Positions 8,029 to 14,621 of a DNA stretch of 17,866 bases are shown piece by piece (position 1 is the first letter of the stretch; every line of letters begins with the position of its first letter). The DNA is taken from NCBI GenBank assembly GCA_031264825.1, contig JAISDL010000020.1:1-17866 (forward strand). Direction: 5' to 3'. Under the pieces are notes generated by a model. The model was not told the origin of the DNA, ran no database searches, and saw only the letters and a list, made by a program, of their open reading frames with translations. Source of the stretch: Accumulibacter sp. GTDB lineage: Bacteria > Pseudomonadota > Gammaproteobacteria > Burkholderiales > Rhodocyclaceae. Position numbers and translations under genes: made by a program.

Positions 8029-8895
8029 ATGACAGACACCTTATTTTCCGAAAAAGCGCTCGCCGAGGAAATCGCGCGCAACGTCGCCGCCGCGCTCCGT
8101 GAAGACATCGGAGACGGCGACCTGACCGCCCGACTGGCCGCTGGAAAACCCGGTGCGCGCGCGGTCGTCATCGCGCGTGAAAACGCCGTCCTCTGCGGAA
8201 GCGCCTGGTTCGCACAAACTTTTTTCCAGATCGACACATCGATCGCAATCGACTGGAAAGTCAAGGACGGCGACCGCGTCGTCCCGAATCAGACGCTCTG
8301 CGAAATAAGCGGCCCGGCTTCCGCGCTCCTGAGCGGCGAACGCACGGCGCTCAATTTCATCCAGCTTCTTTCGGGCGTCGCGACGAAAACCCGCCGATTC
8401 GTCGACGCCGTCGCCGGAACGCGCGCGCGCATCGTCGACACGCGCAAAACACTGCCGGGGCTGCGCTGCGCCCAGAAATTCGCCGTCCGTTGCGGCGGCG
8501 GGCTGAACCACCGCTTTGGGCTCTACGACGCGATCCTGATAAAGGAAAACCACATCGCCGCGGTCGGCGGCGTCGCTTCGGCGATCGACGCGGCGCGAAA
8601 GATCGCCGAAAAAGCGCAAGGCCGCTGCCGCTTCATCCAGGTCGAAGTCGAAAACCTCGACGAACTGCGAGAAGCGCTCGACGCGGGCGCGACGATGATC
8701 CTGCTCGACAACATGTCGACCGACACGATGCGTGACGCCGTCGCGCTCGCGGCGGGACGCGCCTCGCTCGAAGCCTCCGGCAACGTCGATTTCGACATCG
8801 TACGCGCGATCGCCGAGACCGGCGTCGACCGCATCTCGATCGGGAGTCTGACCAAGGACATCCACGCGCTCGACCTTTCGATGAGGTTCAGGTGA
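8029..8895 (+). CDS. nadC: Quinolinate phosphoribosyltransferase (decarboxylating)
   Basis: This cytoplasmic enzyme of de novo NAD synthesis joins quinolinate and PRPP to give nicotinate mononucleotide, CO2 and pyrophosphate. The 288 residues match the family. Visible signatures are ALREDIGDGDLTA near the N-terminus, ERTALNFIQLLSGVAT, DTRKTLPGLR, KFAVRCGGGLNHRFGLYDA followed by ILIKENHI, VEVENLDEL, MILLDNMS, and a C-terminal ISIGSLTKD. All three blocks that bind quinolinate and PRPP look intact. The ATG at 8029 has a weak GGGA upstream. It appears to be the last gene of the rightward run: a dispersed repeat begins at its stop codon, and a new promoter follows. No nadA or nadB is in the window. 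Confidence 0.96.
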   Translation: MTDTLFSEKALAEEIARNVAAALREDIGDGDLTARLAAGKPGARAVVIARENAVLCGSAWFAQTFFQIDTSIAIDWKVKDGDRVVPNQTLCEISGPASALLSGERTALNFIQLLSGVATKTRRFVDAVAGTRARIVDTRKTLPGLRCAQKFAVRCGGGLNHRFGLYDAILIKENHIAAVGGVASAIDAARKIAEKAQGRCRFIQVEVENLDELREALDAGATMILLDNMSTDTMRDAVALAAGRASLEASGNVDFDIVRAIAETGVDRISIGSLTKDIHALDLSMRFR

Positions 8896-9009
8896 CAGGA
8901 GTCGGGAAACAGGAGACAGATGAAAACCGATCGGTATTTCGTTCCTTTTCTCCGTCGGCGAAGCCGACGGTCACTGATCTGTCTCCTGTCCTCTGTCTCC
9001 CGTCTCCTG
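8896..9009. repeat. Dispersed inverted-repeat element, copy after nadC
   Basis: Left arm CAGGAGTCGGGAAACAGGAG begins one base after the nadC stop; right arm CTGTCTCCCGTCTCCTG ends at 9009. The core CAGATGAAAACCGATCGGT lies at about 8918-8936. The central hairpin is CCGTCGGC-GAA-GCCGACGG at 8952-8970. It occupies the place of CGGCC-GAA-GGCCG in the copy at 1068 but has a different, still perfectly paired stem, so pairing rather than sequence is kept. It may help end nadC transcripts, though there is no T-tract. Confidence 0.75.
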
Positions 9010-9015
9010 CCCCCC

Positions 9016-9043
9016 TTGTTTATTTCCTCATTATAGTTAATAA
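9016..9043 (+). promoter_or_regulatory. Candidate sigma-70 promoter of the tonB operon
   Basis: A locally AT-rich segment holds TTGTTT (9016-9021) and TAATAA (9038-9043) separated by 16 bases. It directly precedes the cobalamin riboswitch, so transcription from about 9050 would include the whole aptamer. The AT content contrasts sharply with the surrounding GC-rich DNA. Confidence 0.5.
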
Positions 9044-9049
9044 TTCTCA
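9035..9049. promoter_or_regulatory. Candidate Fur box over the tonB-operon -10
   Basis: AGTTAATAATTCTCA matches the 7-1-7 Fur consensus TGATAATNATTATCA at 11 of 14 informative positions by my count. It covers the candidate -10 hexamer, the classical place for iron-dependent repression. TonB-ExbB-ExbD genes are common Fur targets. Fur itself is not in the window, and chance matches are more likely in AT-rich DNA. Confidence 0.5.
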
Positions 9050-9104
9050 TTTATTCATCAACACAGGTTCGTGCAAGAAACAGGATTGACGCGAGTCGAT
9101 CTGA

Positions 9105-9300
9105 AGAAGATAATGGGAAGGTTAGCGGTTCCCGACAGGGGATTAAAAGGGAATCCGGTATCTGCCGTGAAAGGCCGTAAATCCGGAGCTGCCCCCGTAA
9201 CTGTAATCGACGAGCGACTTGCCGATCCGTGCCACTGGATGCGTCTGGGAAGGCAGGCAAGCCGTGAAGAGCCGAGAGCCAGGAGACCTGCCGCGACACA
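9105..9300 (+). promoter_or_regulatory. Cobalamin (B12) riboswitch
   Basis: The conserved elements of an adenosylcobalamin-type aptamer appear in order: AAAAGGGAATCCGGT (9145-9159), ATCCGGAGCTGCCCCCGTAA (9181-9200) followed by CTGTAA, GCCACTGG (9231-9238), GGGAAGGC (9247-9254), and the B12 box AGCCAGGAGACCTGCC (9277-9292). Edges are approximate. It lies in the tonB-exbB-exbD leader, 178 bases before the chosen tonB start. Several short hairpins follow, for example GGGACG-GGG-CGTCCC near 9320, but none has a convincing T-tract. Control may therefore be at translation, or by a terminator I cannot identify. High cobalamin would be expected to reduce expression. Confidence 0.95.
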
Positions 9301-9469
9301 TTCTTTTTCAAAGAAGAGGGACGGGGCGTCCCGGGTAAAAGATATCATCTATGCCATTTAACAGTGTTTGTCGGACGGTTTCCCCGGTCTTGAAAAATCG
9401 GAAAGGCCCAGCGCCTTCGGGCTGTCGGTATTCATTGCGCTTCCCTGTTCGCTTGGGCGGCGTTCCCGC

Positions 9470-10372
9470 ATGAGTTACATCACCGTCGTACACAAACGCG
9501 GCGCACAGCGCTGCGCGGTCTTCGCGCTGACGCTTGCGGCGCACGCGACCATCGCTTTCGGAACTCTGACCCTCGGTGAAAGGATGGCCGAAGCGCTCGA
9601 GACGCCGATGATGATCGACTTGGTCTCGCCCCTGCCGCCGGGAGACCCTTCGCTCCCCCCCGGCCCACCGGGAGACCCTACGCTTCCCCCCGGAACGCTC
9701 GGCCCCGGAAACAACCCTTGGCTTCCTGCGGGACCTCCCGGCGAGGCGGCGGCGGGTTCGTCGATCGCCGCCGTCCCCGGACGCAAACTCAGGACATCGA
9801 AACCCAAGCCCGCGTCCGAGTCGAGGCCGAAGGCGCCGCCCGCGCCGCCCGCGGTTGAAACCTCGACGAGCACCCTCCCCTCGGATCAGAATTCAAACGC
9901 GATCCAGACGCAGGCGACGACTTCCGCGACGCCCACACCGCCTTCGGCACCCGAAGGTGCCGAAGGCGACGACGGCGGCGGGGACGGTGAAGGCACCTTC
10001 GGCGGGATGGGCTACGCCTACGGCAGCGGAAGCGGAACCGGCGGCGGAGGCGGTGGTGGCGGCGGCGGCGGAGGGGGTGGCGGCGGCGGCGACCCCTGCA
10101 ACGGCCCCCCGCGTTACCTCGTTTACCCGCGCCCCGTTTATCCCGCGACCGCCAGACGGCGCGGAGAAGAAGGCAAAGTGACCTTGCGCGTCCACATCAC
10201 CGCGCGCGGCGTGCCCGACCAGGTCAGAATCAACACATCGTCGGGCAGCCCGCGCCTCGACGAGTCGGCGCTCAACGCCGTCAGCCAAACGTGGCGTTTT
10301 GTACCCGCCAAGCGGAATTGCGTATCGATTCAAAGCTGGGCGCTCGTTCCCATCGGTTTCAGACTGGAGTAA
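9470..10372 (+). CDS. tonB: TonB energy transducer with poly-Gly linker
   Basis: TonB couples the proton-motive force harvested by ExbB-ExbD to outer-membrane receptors. This 300-residue protein has one N-terminal membrane anchor (about 16-33) with a T21-x3-H25 pair like the S-x3-H pair in E. coli TonB. A long periplasmic linker follows. It contains a 10-residue tandem repeat (PPGDPS/TLPPG twice, 9635-9694), Pro/Thr/Ser stretches and an unbroken glycine run encoded at about 10039-10090. The C-terminal domain starts near RPVYPATARRRGEEGKVTL and ends VPIGFRLE. Two periplasmic cysteines (DPCNG and RNCVS) flank that domain and could form a disulfide. The ATG at 9470 puts the helix at the N-terminus; a TTG in frame at 9368 is possible. 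It is the first gene after the riboswitch. Confidence 0.92.
   Translation: MSYITVVHKRGAQRCAVFALTLAAHATIAFGTLTLGERMAEALETPMMIDLVSPLPPGDPSLPPGPPGDPTLPPGTLGPGNNPWLPAGPPGEAAAGSSIAAVPGRKLRTSKPKPASESRPKAPPAPPAVETSTSTLPSDQNSNAIQTQATTSATPTPPSAPEGAEGDDGGGDGEGTFGGMGYAYGSGSGTGGGGGGGGGGGGGGGGGDPCNGPPRYLVYPRPVYPATARRRGEEGKVTLRVHITARGVPDQVRINTSSGSPRLDESALNAVSQTWRFVPAKRNCVSIQSWALVPIGFRLE
9635..9694 (+). repeat. Two tandem 30-base units within tonB
   Basis: Two consecutive 30-base units each encode PPGDP(S/T)LPPG. They differ at a few bases and form a collagen-like stretch at the start of the periplasmic linker. Confidence 0.85.
10039..10091 (+). repeat. Glycine-codon (GGN) microsatellite in tonB
   Basis: An uninterrupted run of GGN codons encodes the poly-Gly section of the TonB linker. 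Such tracts can gain or lose codons by slippage without breaking the frame, which could vary linker length between strains. Confidence 0.85.
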
Positions 10373-10376
10373 AAAA

Positions 10377-11120
10377 ATGCAGGAAAATTCTTTCGGTTTT
10401 GCCCACTTGTGGGCCAGCGGCGACGCGATTTCACACTTTGTCGCCTACCTCCTCGCCGTCATGTCCGTCGCCAGTTGGTATTTGATCTTTTCCAAGTTCA
10501 TGGACTGGTGGAAATCGCATCGGGCGGCGGGCGGCGTCTCCGAATTCTGGTCGGCGACGTCGATCGAAGATGGCATCGAACGCTTGCGCGCGAAGGGCAA
10601 GGACAGCTTTTTCGCGCAGTTTGCCGAACAGGCGTGCAACTGCAACCAGCAATGCGAAACGGCGGGAGACCAGCTCGCCTCAAAGCTCGATCCGGGCGAA
10701 CAGATGGAACGCGCGCTACGTCAGCAGCTTTCGGCCACACAGGCCGAACTCGAAAGAGGCCTGACGATCCTTGCGACGACGGGAGCGACCGCGCCCTTCG
10801 TCGGGCTTTTCGGGACGGTCTGGGGAATCTACCACGCGCTCATCGCGATCGGCGTTTCGGGGCAGGCGGCGCTCGAAAAAGTCGCCGGCCCGGTCGGAGA
10901 AGCCTTGATCATGACCGCCGCGGGACTGGCCGTCGCCCTGCCCGCCGTCTTTGCGTTCAACGCCTTCGGTCGTGCCAATCGCCTGATCCTCGCCGACCTC
11001 GACGCCTTCGCGCACGACCTGCACGCGTTCTTCACCGTCGGCAAGCCCTTCTTTGCCGCGCACAGCGCGCAGATTCACCCGCTGCGCAAAGCGTCGTCGG
11101 CTTCGGGAGGTGCGCTCTAA
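10377..11120 (+). CDS. exbB: ExbB/MotA/TolQ-family proton channel protein
   Basis: This inner-membrane subunit of the ExbB-ExbD proton-driven motor energises TonB. The 247 residues carry three membrane segments. The first is near residue 21 (FVAYLLAVMSVASWYLIF). Two more follow in the conserved MotA/ExbB region, containing LTILATTGATAPFVGLFGTV and GEALIMTAAGLAVALPAVFA. A cysteine cluster (CNCNQQC) in the cytoplasmic loop is unusual. TolQ is the alternative identity, but the tonB and exbD neighbours favour ExbB. The ATG at 10377 has GGAG upstream and starts 4 bases after the tonB stop; exbD starts directly after its own stop. All three genes would be on the riboswitch-led transcript. Confidence 0.94.
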   Translation: MQENSFGFAHLWASGDAISHFVAYLLAVMSVASWYLIFSKFMDWWKSHRAAGGVSEFWSATSIEDGIERLRAKGKDSFFAQFAEQACNCNQQCETAGDQLASKLDPGEQMERALRQQLSATQAELERGLTILATTGATAPFVGLFGTVWGIYHALIAIGVSGQAALEKVAGPVGEALIMTAAGLAVALPAVFAFNAFGRANRLILADLDAFAHDLHAFFTVGKPFFAAHSAQIHPLRKASSASGGAL

Positions 11121-11558
11121 ATGGCCATGGGACAATTCAGCGCGTCCGGCGGAAGCGGGCCGACCGCGGAAATCAACATGACGCCGCTCGTCGACGTCAT
11201 GCTTGTGCTCCTGATCATCTTCATCATCACCGCGCCGCTGATGACGCATTCGGTCGACGTCGAACTGCCTCGCGCGACGAGCAGCCCGTCCAAGGAAAAC
11301 GCGCCGACGCTCCAGGTATCGATCACGCTCGAAGGCGCGGCGACGGTCAATGGAGAGCGCGTCGACATCAGCACGATGGAAGCGCGTTTCCGCGAAGCGG
11401 TCGCGCGCAACCCGAAAACCGAAATGCACCTGATGGCCGACCGCGACGCGCGCTACGGCGCCGTCGCCGAGACGATGAGCGCGGCGCACCGCGCCGGCCT
11501 CACGCGGATCGGATTCATTACGCAGCCCGCCGAAACCGACGCCGCGCCGGCAAAATAA
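11121..11558 (+). CDS. exbD: ExbD biopolymer transport protein
   Basis: ExbD is the second subunit of the TonB-energising motor. The 145-residue protein has a short cytoplasmic N-terminus, one membrane helix (LVDVMLVLLIIFIITAPLM) and a periplasmic domain. The helix carries D25, at the same position as the functionally essential Asp of E. coli ExbD, inside the family motif NMTPLVD. The ATG at 11121 follows the exbB stop without a gap, with GGGAGG upstream; an ATG two codons later is equally possible. TolR is the alternative but the context supports ExbD. No terminator with a T-tract is evident right after the stop. Confidence 0.95.
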   Translation: MAMGQFSASGGSGPTAEINMTPLVDVMLVLLIIFIITAPLMTHSVDVELPRATSSPSKENAPTLQVSITLEGAATVNGERVDISTMEARFREAVARNPKTEMHLMADRDARYGAVAETMSAAHRAGLTRIGFITQPAETDAAPAK

Positions 11559-11726
11559 AGAGGGTACCCGTCGACAGAGAGTCCCGGAAACTCGCGCTGA
11601 GCGTTGCCGCAAAGCACCGCGGTATGACGTTGCGCTCATAAAAAACGACGTTCGATTCAAGCCGTTACGTATCGGAATTTTTGATTACAATTAATTACAA
11701 TCCGCAGTTGTCACTTTTGACCGTCC

Positions 11727-11942
11727 TATAATACCGCCTCGCAATTTCGTTTACAAATCGTCAGCGGCATAAATCGGACGGCGGCGCGGCAAGCCGCAAG
11801 CGTAATTTCAGCGCGGGAAAACGCCGACGTAATCGGCGTCGGGTCGAGCGGCCGGAACCGCCCACGCGGACGATCTGAAAACGGGATTAAACGGAGCGTT
11901 GAACACTGGATGAAACCCGGCGCAAGGCCGCATGGGGTTTTT
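11727..11942 (+). ncRNA. Candidate structured non-coding RNA or leader, unidentified
   Basis: The 444 bases between exbD and the aldo/keto reductase hold no convincing gene. An AT-rich patch with a direct repeat (ATTACAAT twice, 11685-11702) precedes TATAAT at 11727-11732, though no good -35 is correctly spaced. Downstream come GCGG-CAAG-CCGC, then ACGCCGA-CGTAA-TCGGCGT near 11821-11839, then GCGG/CCGC near 11855. A terminator-like hairpin with a T-run closes the series at 11913-11942. The spacing would give an RNA of about 200 bases. It matches no riboswitch or small RNA I recognise. Confidence 0.25.
11913..11942 (+). terminator. Terminator-like hairpin upstream of the aldo/keto reductase
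   Basis: AAACCC and CGGC pair with GCCG and GGGTTT, with a three-base CAT bulge plus an unpaired G. The stem is followed by a run of five T at about 11938-11942. It lies 60 bases before the reductase ATG, so it could end the upstream transcript or attenuate the reductase. Confidence 0.4.
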
Positions 11943-12002
11943 ACCCGCATCACCCTCTGCCCGCCGCTTCATGATTCCAATGAACCCTCATCTGGAGGCA
12001 CC

Positions 12003-12995
12003 ATGAGCACACACAGCAAACCCATTCCCGAATCGCCGTCCTCATCCAAAGTTTTCCCTGAAATCTGCCGCCGCCGCTTCATGACGGGTACGCTCGGAGT
12101 CGGCGCCGGCATGATTCTCGCGCCGCTGTTCGCAGGCGCGCAAAACGCCCTCGCCGCGGACGCGCCCGTCGCCGGTGCGGCGAAAAAGGTTTCCGACTTC
12201 GTCACAAAGCAACCCTGGGTCACTCTGAACGACGGCAGAAAGATGCCGCAGCTCGGCTTGGGCGTCTGGCGGCTTTCGAGCGAAGAAGCGAAAGTGTCGA
12301 TGATCGAGGCGCTCGCCTACGGCTACCGTTCGGTCGATACGGCCGCGATCTACAGAAACGAGGAAGCCGTCGGCGAAGCCTTCCGCGCGAGCGGTCAGAA
12401 GCGTGAAGACGTATTCATCACGACAAAGGTCTGGAACGACGAGCAAGGTTTCGACGCTTCGCAAAAGGCGCTCGACAAGAGCCTGAAACGGCTCGGCCTC
12501 GATTACGTCGACCTGTTGCTGATCCACTGGCCCGTCCCGCAGCAGAACCTCTATTCGGAAACCTGGCGCGCGTTCATCCAGATGCGGGAAAAGAAGCTCG
12601 CGCGCTCGATCGGCGTCTCGAACTTCAACGAAGAACAACTCAAGCAGATCATTTCCGAAACGAAGGTCACACCCGTCCTGAACCAGGTGCAGTTGCATCC
12701 GTATATGCAGCAACGTGCGCTGCGCGCCGTCCACGATACGCTCGGCATCTACACGCAGGCGTGGAGTCCGCTGGCGCAGGGCAAGGTCATCAACGACCCC
12801 GTCATCGGCAAGATAGCGGAAAAACACCGCAAGACCGCCGCGCAGGTCGTGATCCGCTGGCACTTGCAGAGCAGGATCATCGTGATTCCGAGGTCGTCCA
12901 AGCCGGCGCGCGTCCGGGAAAATTTCGACGTGTTCGACTTCACCCTGGATGCCGAAGACATGAAAGCGATCGAGGGGCTGGACGGAAAAGCCTGA
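12003..12995 (+). CDS. Tat-exported aldo/keto reductase
   Basis: This member of the aldo/keto reductase superfamily (NADPH-linked reduction of aldehydes or ketones) has 330 residues. The complete catalytic tetrad is visible: D112 and Y117 in DTAAIY, K142 in TTKVW, H175 in IHWP. SIGVSNF and the late IPRSSKPARVREN cofactor segment are also present. Unlike ordinary cytoplasmic AKRs, it begins with a twin-arginine signal: RRRFM at residues 23-27, then the hydrophobic TGTLGVGAGMILAPLFAG and a likely cleavage site near NALAA. The RR motif suggests export already folded with cofactor. The ATG at 12003 has TGGAGG upstream. It stands alone between a structured gap and the transporter gene. Substrate unknown; closest in style to 2,5-diketo-gluconate reductase-type AKRs. 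Confidence 0.9.
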   Translation: MSTHSKPIPESPSSSKVFPEICRRRFMTGTLGVGAGMILAPLFAGAQNALAADAPVAGAAKKVSDFVTKQPWVTLNDGRKMPQLGLGVWRLSSEEAKVSMIEALAYGYRSVDTAAIYRNEEAVGEAFRASGQKREDVFITTKVWNDEQGFDASQKALDKSLKRLGLDYVDLLLIHWPVPQQNLYSETWRAFIQMREKKLARSIGVSNFNEEQLKQIISETKVTPVLNQVQLHPYMQQRALRAVHDTLGIYTQAWSPLAQGKVINDPVIGKIAEKHRKTAAQVVIRWHLQSRIIVIPRSSKPARVRENFDVFDFTLDAEDMKAIEGLDGKA

Positions 12996-13054
12996 GATTC
13001 GGCTTGACTCGAAGCTCAATGATTCAGAGGACGGGCGCTGTTTCATGAATTCCA

Positions 13055-13100
13055 CTCTCCTCCCGCCGATCCCGACGACGCCGCAGGAGCCGGGAGAGAG
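13055..13100 (+). terminator. Possible weak terminator after the aldo/keto reductase
   Basis: CTCTCCTCCCG (13055-13065) pairs with CGGGAGAGAG (13091-13100) with one bulge around a 25-base loop. A T-rich stretch (GTTTTCTTCTG) begins about 12 bases later rather than immediately, so it is a poor intrinsic terminator. Confidence 0.3.
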
Positions 13101-13157
13101 GGTGCTTCGCCGTTTTCTTCTGTCATTGTTATTCCTGACTTCTCCGTAATATGACAC

Positions 13158-13185
13158 CGGCGCGGCGCCTGAAAACGCCGCGCCG
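13158..13185 (+). promoter_or_regulatory. Strong GC hairpin in the leader of the transporter gene
   Basis: CGGCGCGGCG (13158-13167) pairs perfectly with CGCCGCGCCG (13176-13185) around an eight-base loop. It ends about seven bases before the GAGGGGAG ribosome-binding site of the gene starting at 13205. No T-tract follows, so it is not a terminator; it may affect mRNA stability or translation. Confidence 0.5.
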
Positions 13186-13204
13186 AAAAACCGAGGGGAG
13201 CGCC

Positions 13205-14530
13205 ATGAACGATCGGGATAAAACACGCGCGAATCCGCTTTCACGCCTGCTGAATCTCGAAGCGAACGAAGCGCAGGCGGTATTTTCCGGCCTGCTTCTC
13301 TTCTTTCTGCTTTTTGTCAGCTACTCGATGCTGCGCCCGGTGCGCGAGACGATGGGAATCGCCGGCGGCGTACGCAATCTGCAATGGCTCTTCACCGGGA
13401 CCTTCGTTGCGACGCTGGCCACCCTGCCGCTCTTCGGCTGGGTCGCATCGAAGGTCTCGCGCCGCGCCATCGTGACCTGGACCTACGGTTTCTTCACGCT
13501 GAACCTCTTCGGATTTTCCGCCGCGCTGTCGATGTATCCGACGAACGTCTGGCTCGGGCGCGTTTTCTACATCTGGCTGTCGGTCTTCAACCTTCTCGCC
13601 ATCTCATTGGCATGGAGTGTCCTGACCGACGTTTTCTCGCGCGATCAAGCCAAACGCCTGTTCGCCATGATCGCCGCCGGCGCCAGCGTCGGCGGGCTTG
13701 TCGGGCCGCTGCTTGGTACGCGACTCGTATCGCACGTCGGCCACGCCGGCCTCCTCTTCCTGTCGGCGATCCTGCTCACCGGAAGCATGCTCTCGGCGAC
13801 GTCGCTGCACCGCTGGCGCGACCGCACACCGCTCGCCGACGCAGGCGACGGTGGCGAAAACAGCGCCGAAGGACGGCAGCGCCCGCTCGGCGGAAACCCC
13901 TTCGCCGGCGCGACCGCGGTATTTCGCTCCCCCTATCTGCTCGGCATCGCGCTCTTCGTCCTCCTGCTCTCCAGCGTTTCGACTTTTCTCTATTTCGAGC
14001 AAGCGCGCCTCGTTGCCGAAACCTTCCCCGACCGCACTCAGCAGACGCAGGTTTTCGGACGCATCGACGCGATCGTGCAAGCGCTCGCCATCATGACGCA
14101 GATATTTTTCACCGGGCGGATCACGAAAAAACTCGGAATCGGCGTCCTGTTGATCATGGTCCCGCTCGTCATGGCCGCGGGCTTTGTCTGGCTTGCGATG
14201 GCGCCCGTTTTTTCCGTTTTCGTCGTCGTGATGGTCGTCCGCCGGACGGGCGAATACGCGCTCGTGCGTCCGGGACGCGAAATGCTCTACACGGTGATCC
14301 CCACCGAAGGGAAATACAAGGCCAAGAACTTTTCCGACACGGTCGTCTATCGTGGCGGCGACGCCGTCAGCGGATGGCTTCGGAGCGTGCTCAACCAGCT
14401 CGGCGACCCCTCGCTCGCCATGCTGATCGGTTCCGCGCTCGCGCTGGTCTGGGCCGCCGTCGGCTTCGGCCTCGCGCGCAAGCAGACTCAGCTCGAAAAT
14501 CAAATCGCATCGAACGAAAGGCCGCCCTGA
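13205..14530 (+). CDS. MFS transporter resembling NTP/NDP exchange transporters
   Basis: This integral membrane protein of 441 residues has about 12 hydrophobic segments. It resembles the ATP/ADP translocase-like (TLC) branch of the major facilitator superfamily. Family-like features are the early LFFLLFVSYSMLRPVRETMG segment, a central DVFSRDQAKRLFAMIAAGAS block, and the late RRTGEYALVRPGREMLYTVI segment followed by YKAKNFSDTVVYRGGDA. In obligate intracellular bacteria relatives import ATP; in free-living proteobacteria the substrate is unknown, so I do not assign one. The ATG at 13205 has GAGGGGAG upstream, and the open frame extends 18 codons further through a GC-rich hairpin. A perfect-stem intrinsic terminator follows. 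It may be transcribed alone. Confidence 0.82.
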   Translation: MNDRDKTRANPLSRLLNLEANEAQAVFSGLLLFFLLFVSYSMLRPVRETMGIAGGVRNLQWLFTGTFVATLATLPLFGWVASKVSRRAIVTWTYGFFTLNLFGFSAALSMYPTNVWLGRVFYIWLSVFNLLAISLAWSVLTDVFSRDQAKRLFAMIAAGASVGGLVGPLLGTRLVSHVGHAGLLFLSAILLTGSMLSATSLHRWRDRTPLADAGDGGENSAEGRQRPLGGNPFAGATAVFRSPYLLGIALFVLLLSSVSTFLYFEQARLVAETFPDRTQQTQVFGRIDAIVQALAIMTQIFFTGRITKKLGIGVLLIMVPLVMAAGFVWLAMAPVFSVFVVVMVVRRTGEYALVRPGREMLYTVIPTEGKYKAKNFSDTVVYRGGDAVSGWLRSVLNQLGDPSLAMLIGSALALVWAAVGFGLARKQTQLENQIASNERPP

Positions 14531-14560
14531 AAAGCACAAAATCATCTCATGAGCGTGTTG

Positions 14561-14609
14561 CGGACTTTTGAACTCATCCACCCGAATGATCTTCAAAAGT
14601 CCGTTTTTT
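14561..14609 (+). terminator. Intrinsic terminator of the transporter gene
   Basis: CGGACTTTTGA (14561-14571) pairs perfectly over 11 bases with TCAAAAGTCCG (14593-14603) and is followed by six T (14604-14609). The 21-base loop has extra partial pairing (ACTCAT with ATGAT). It lies 31 bases after the stop codon. This is the clearest Rho-independent terminator in the window. Confidence 0.85.
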
Positions 14610-14621
14610 CAGACTGAAACC

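Noticed and set aside
8896..9009. Possible CRISPR-like array from GGAGACAG repeats
   Set aside because: The units are short, imperfect, arranged as inverted arms and have no regular spacers; no cas genes are present.
9300..9469. Intrinsic terminator as the expression platform of the riboswitch
   Set aside because: Hairpins such as GGGACG-GGG-CGTCCC are short and none is followed by a T-run, so I could not support a terminator call.
11599..11641. Terminator of exbD formed by TGAGCG and CGCTCA
   Set aside because: The stem is followed by TAAAAAAC, not a T-tract on the plus strand, and the outer stem is only six pairs.
11726..11953. A 75-codon minus-strand frame in the gap before the aldo/keto reductase
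   Set aside because: No ribosome-binding site, no recognised motif, and it overlaps hairpins better explained as RNA structure.
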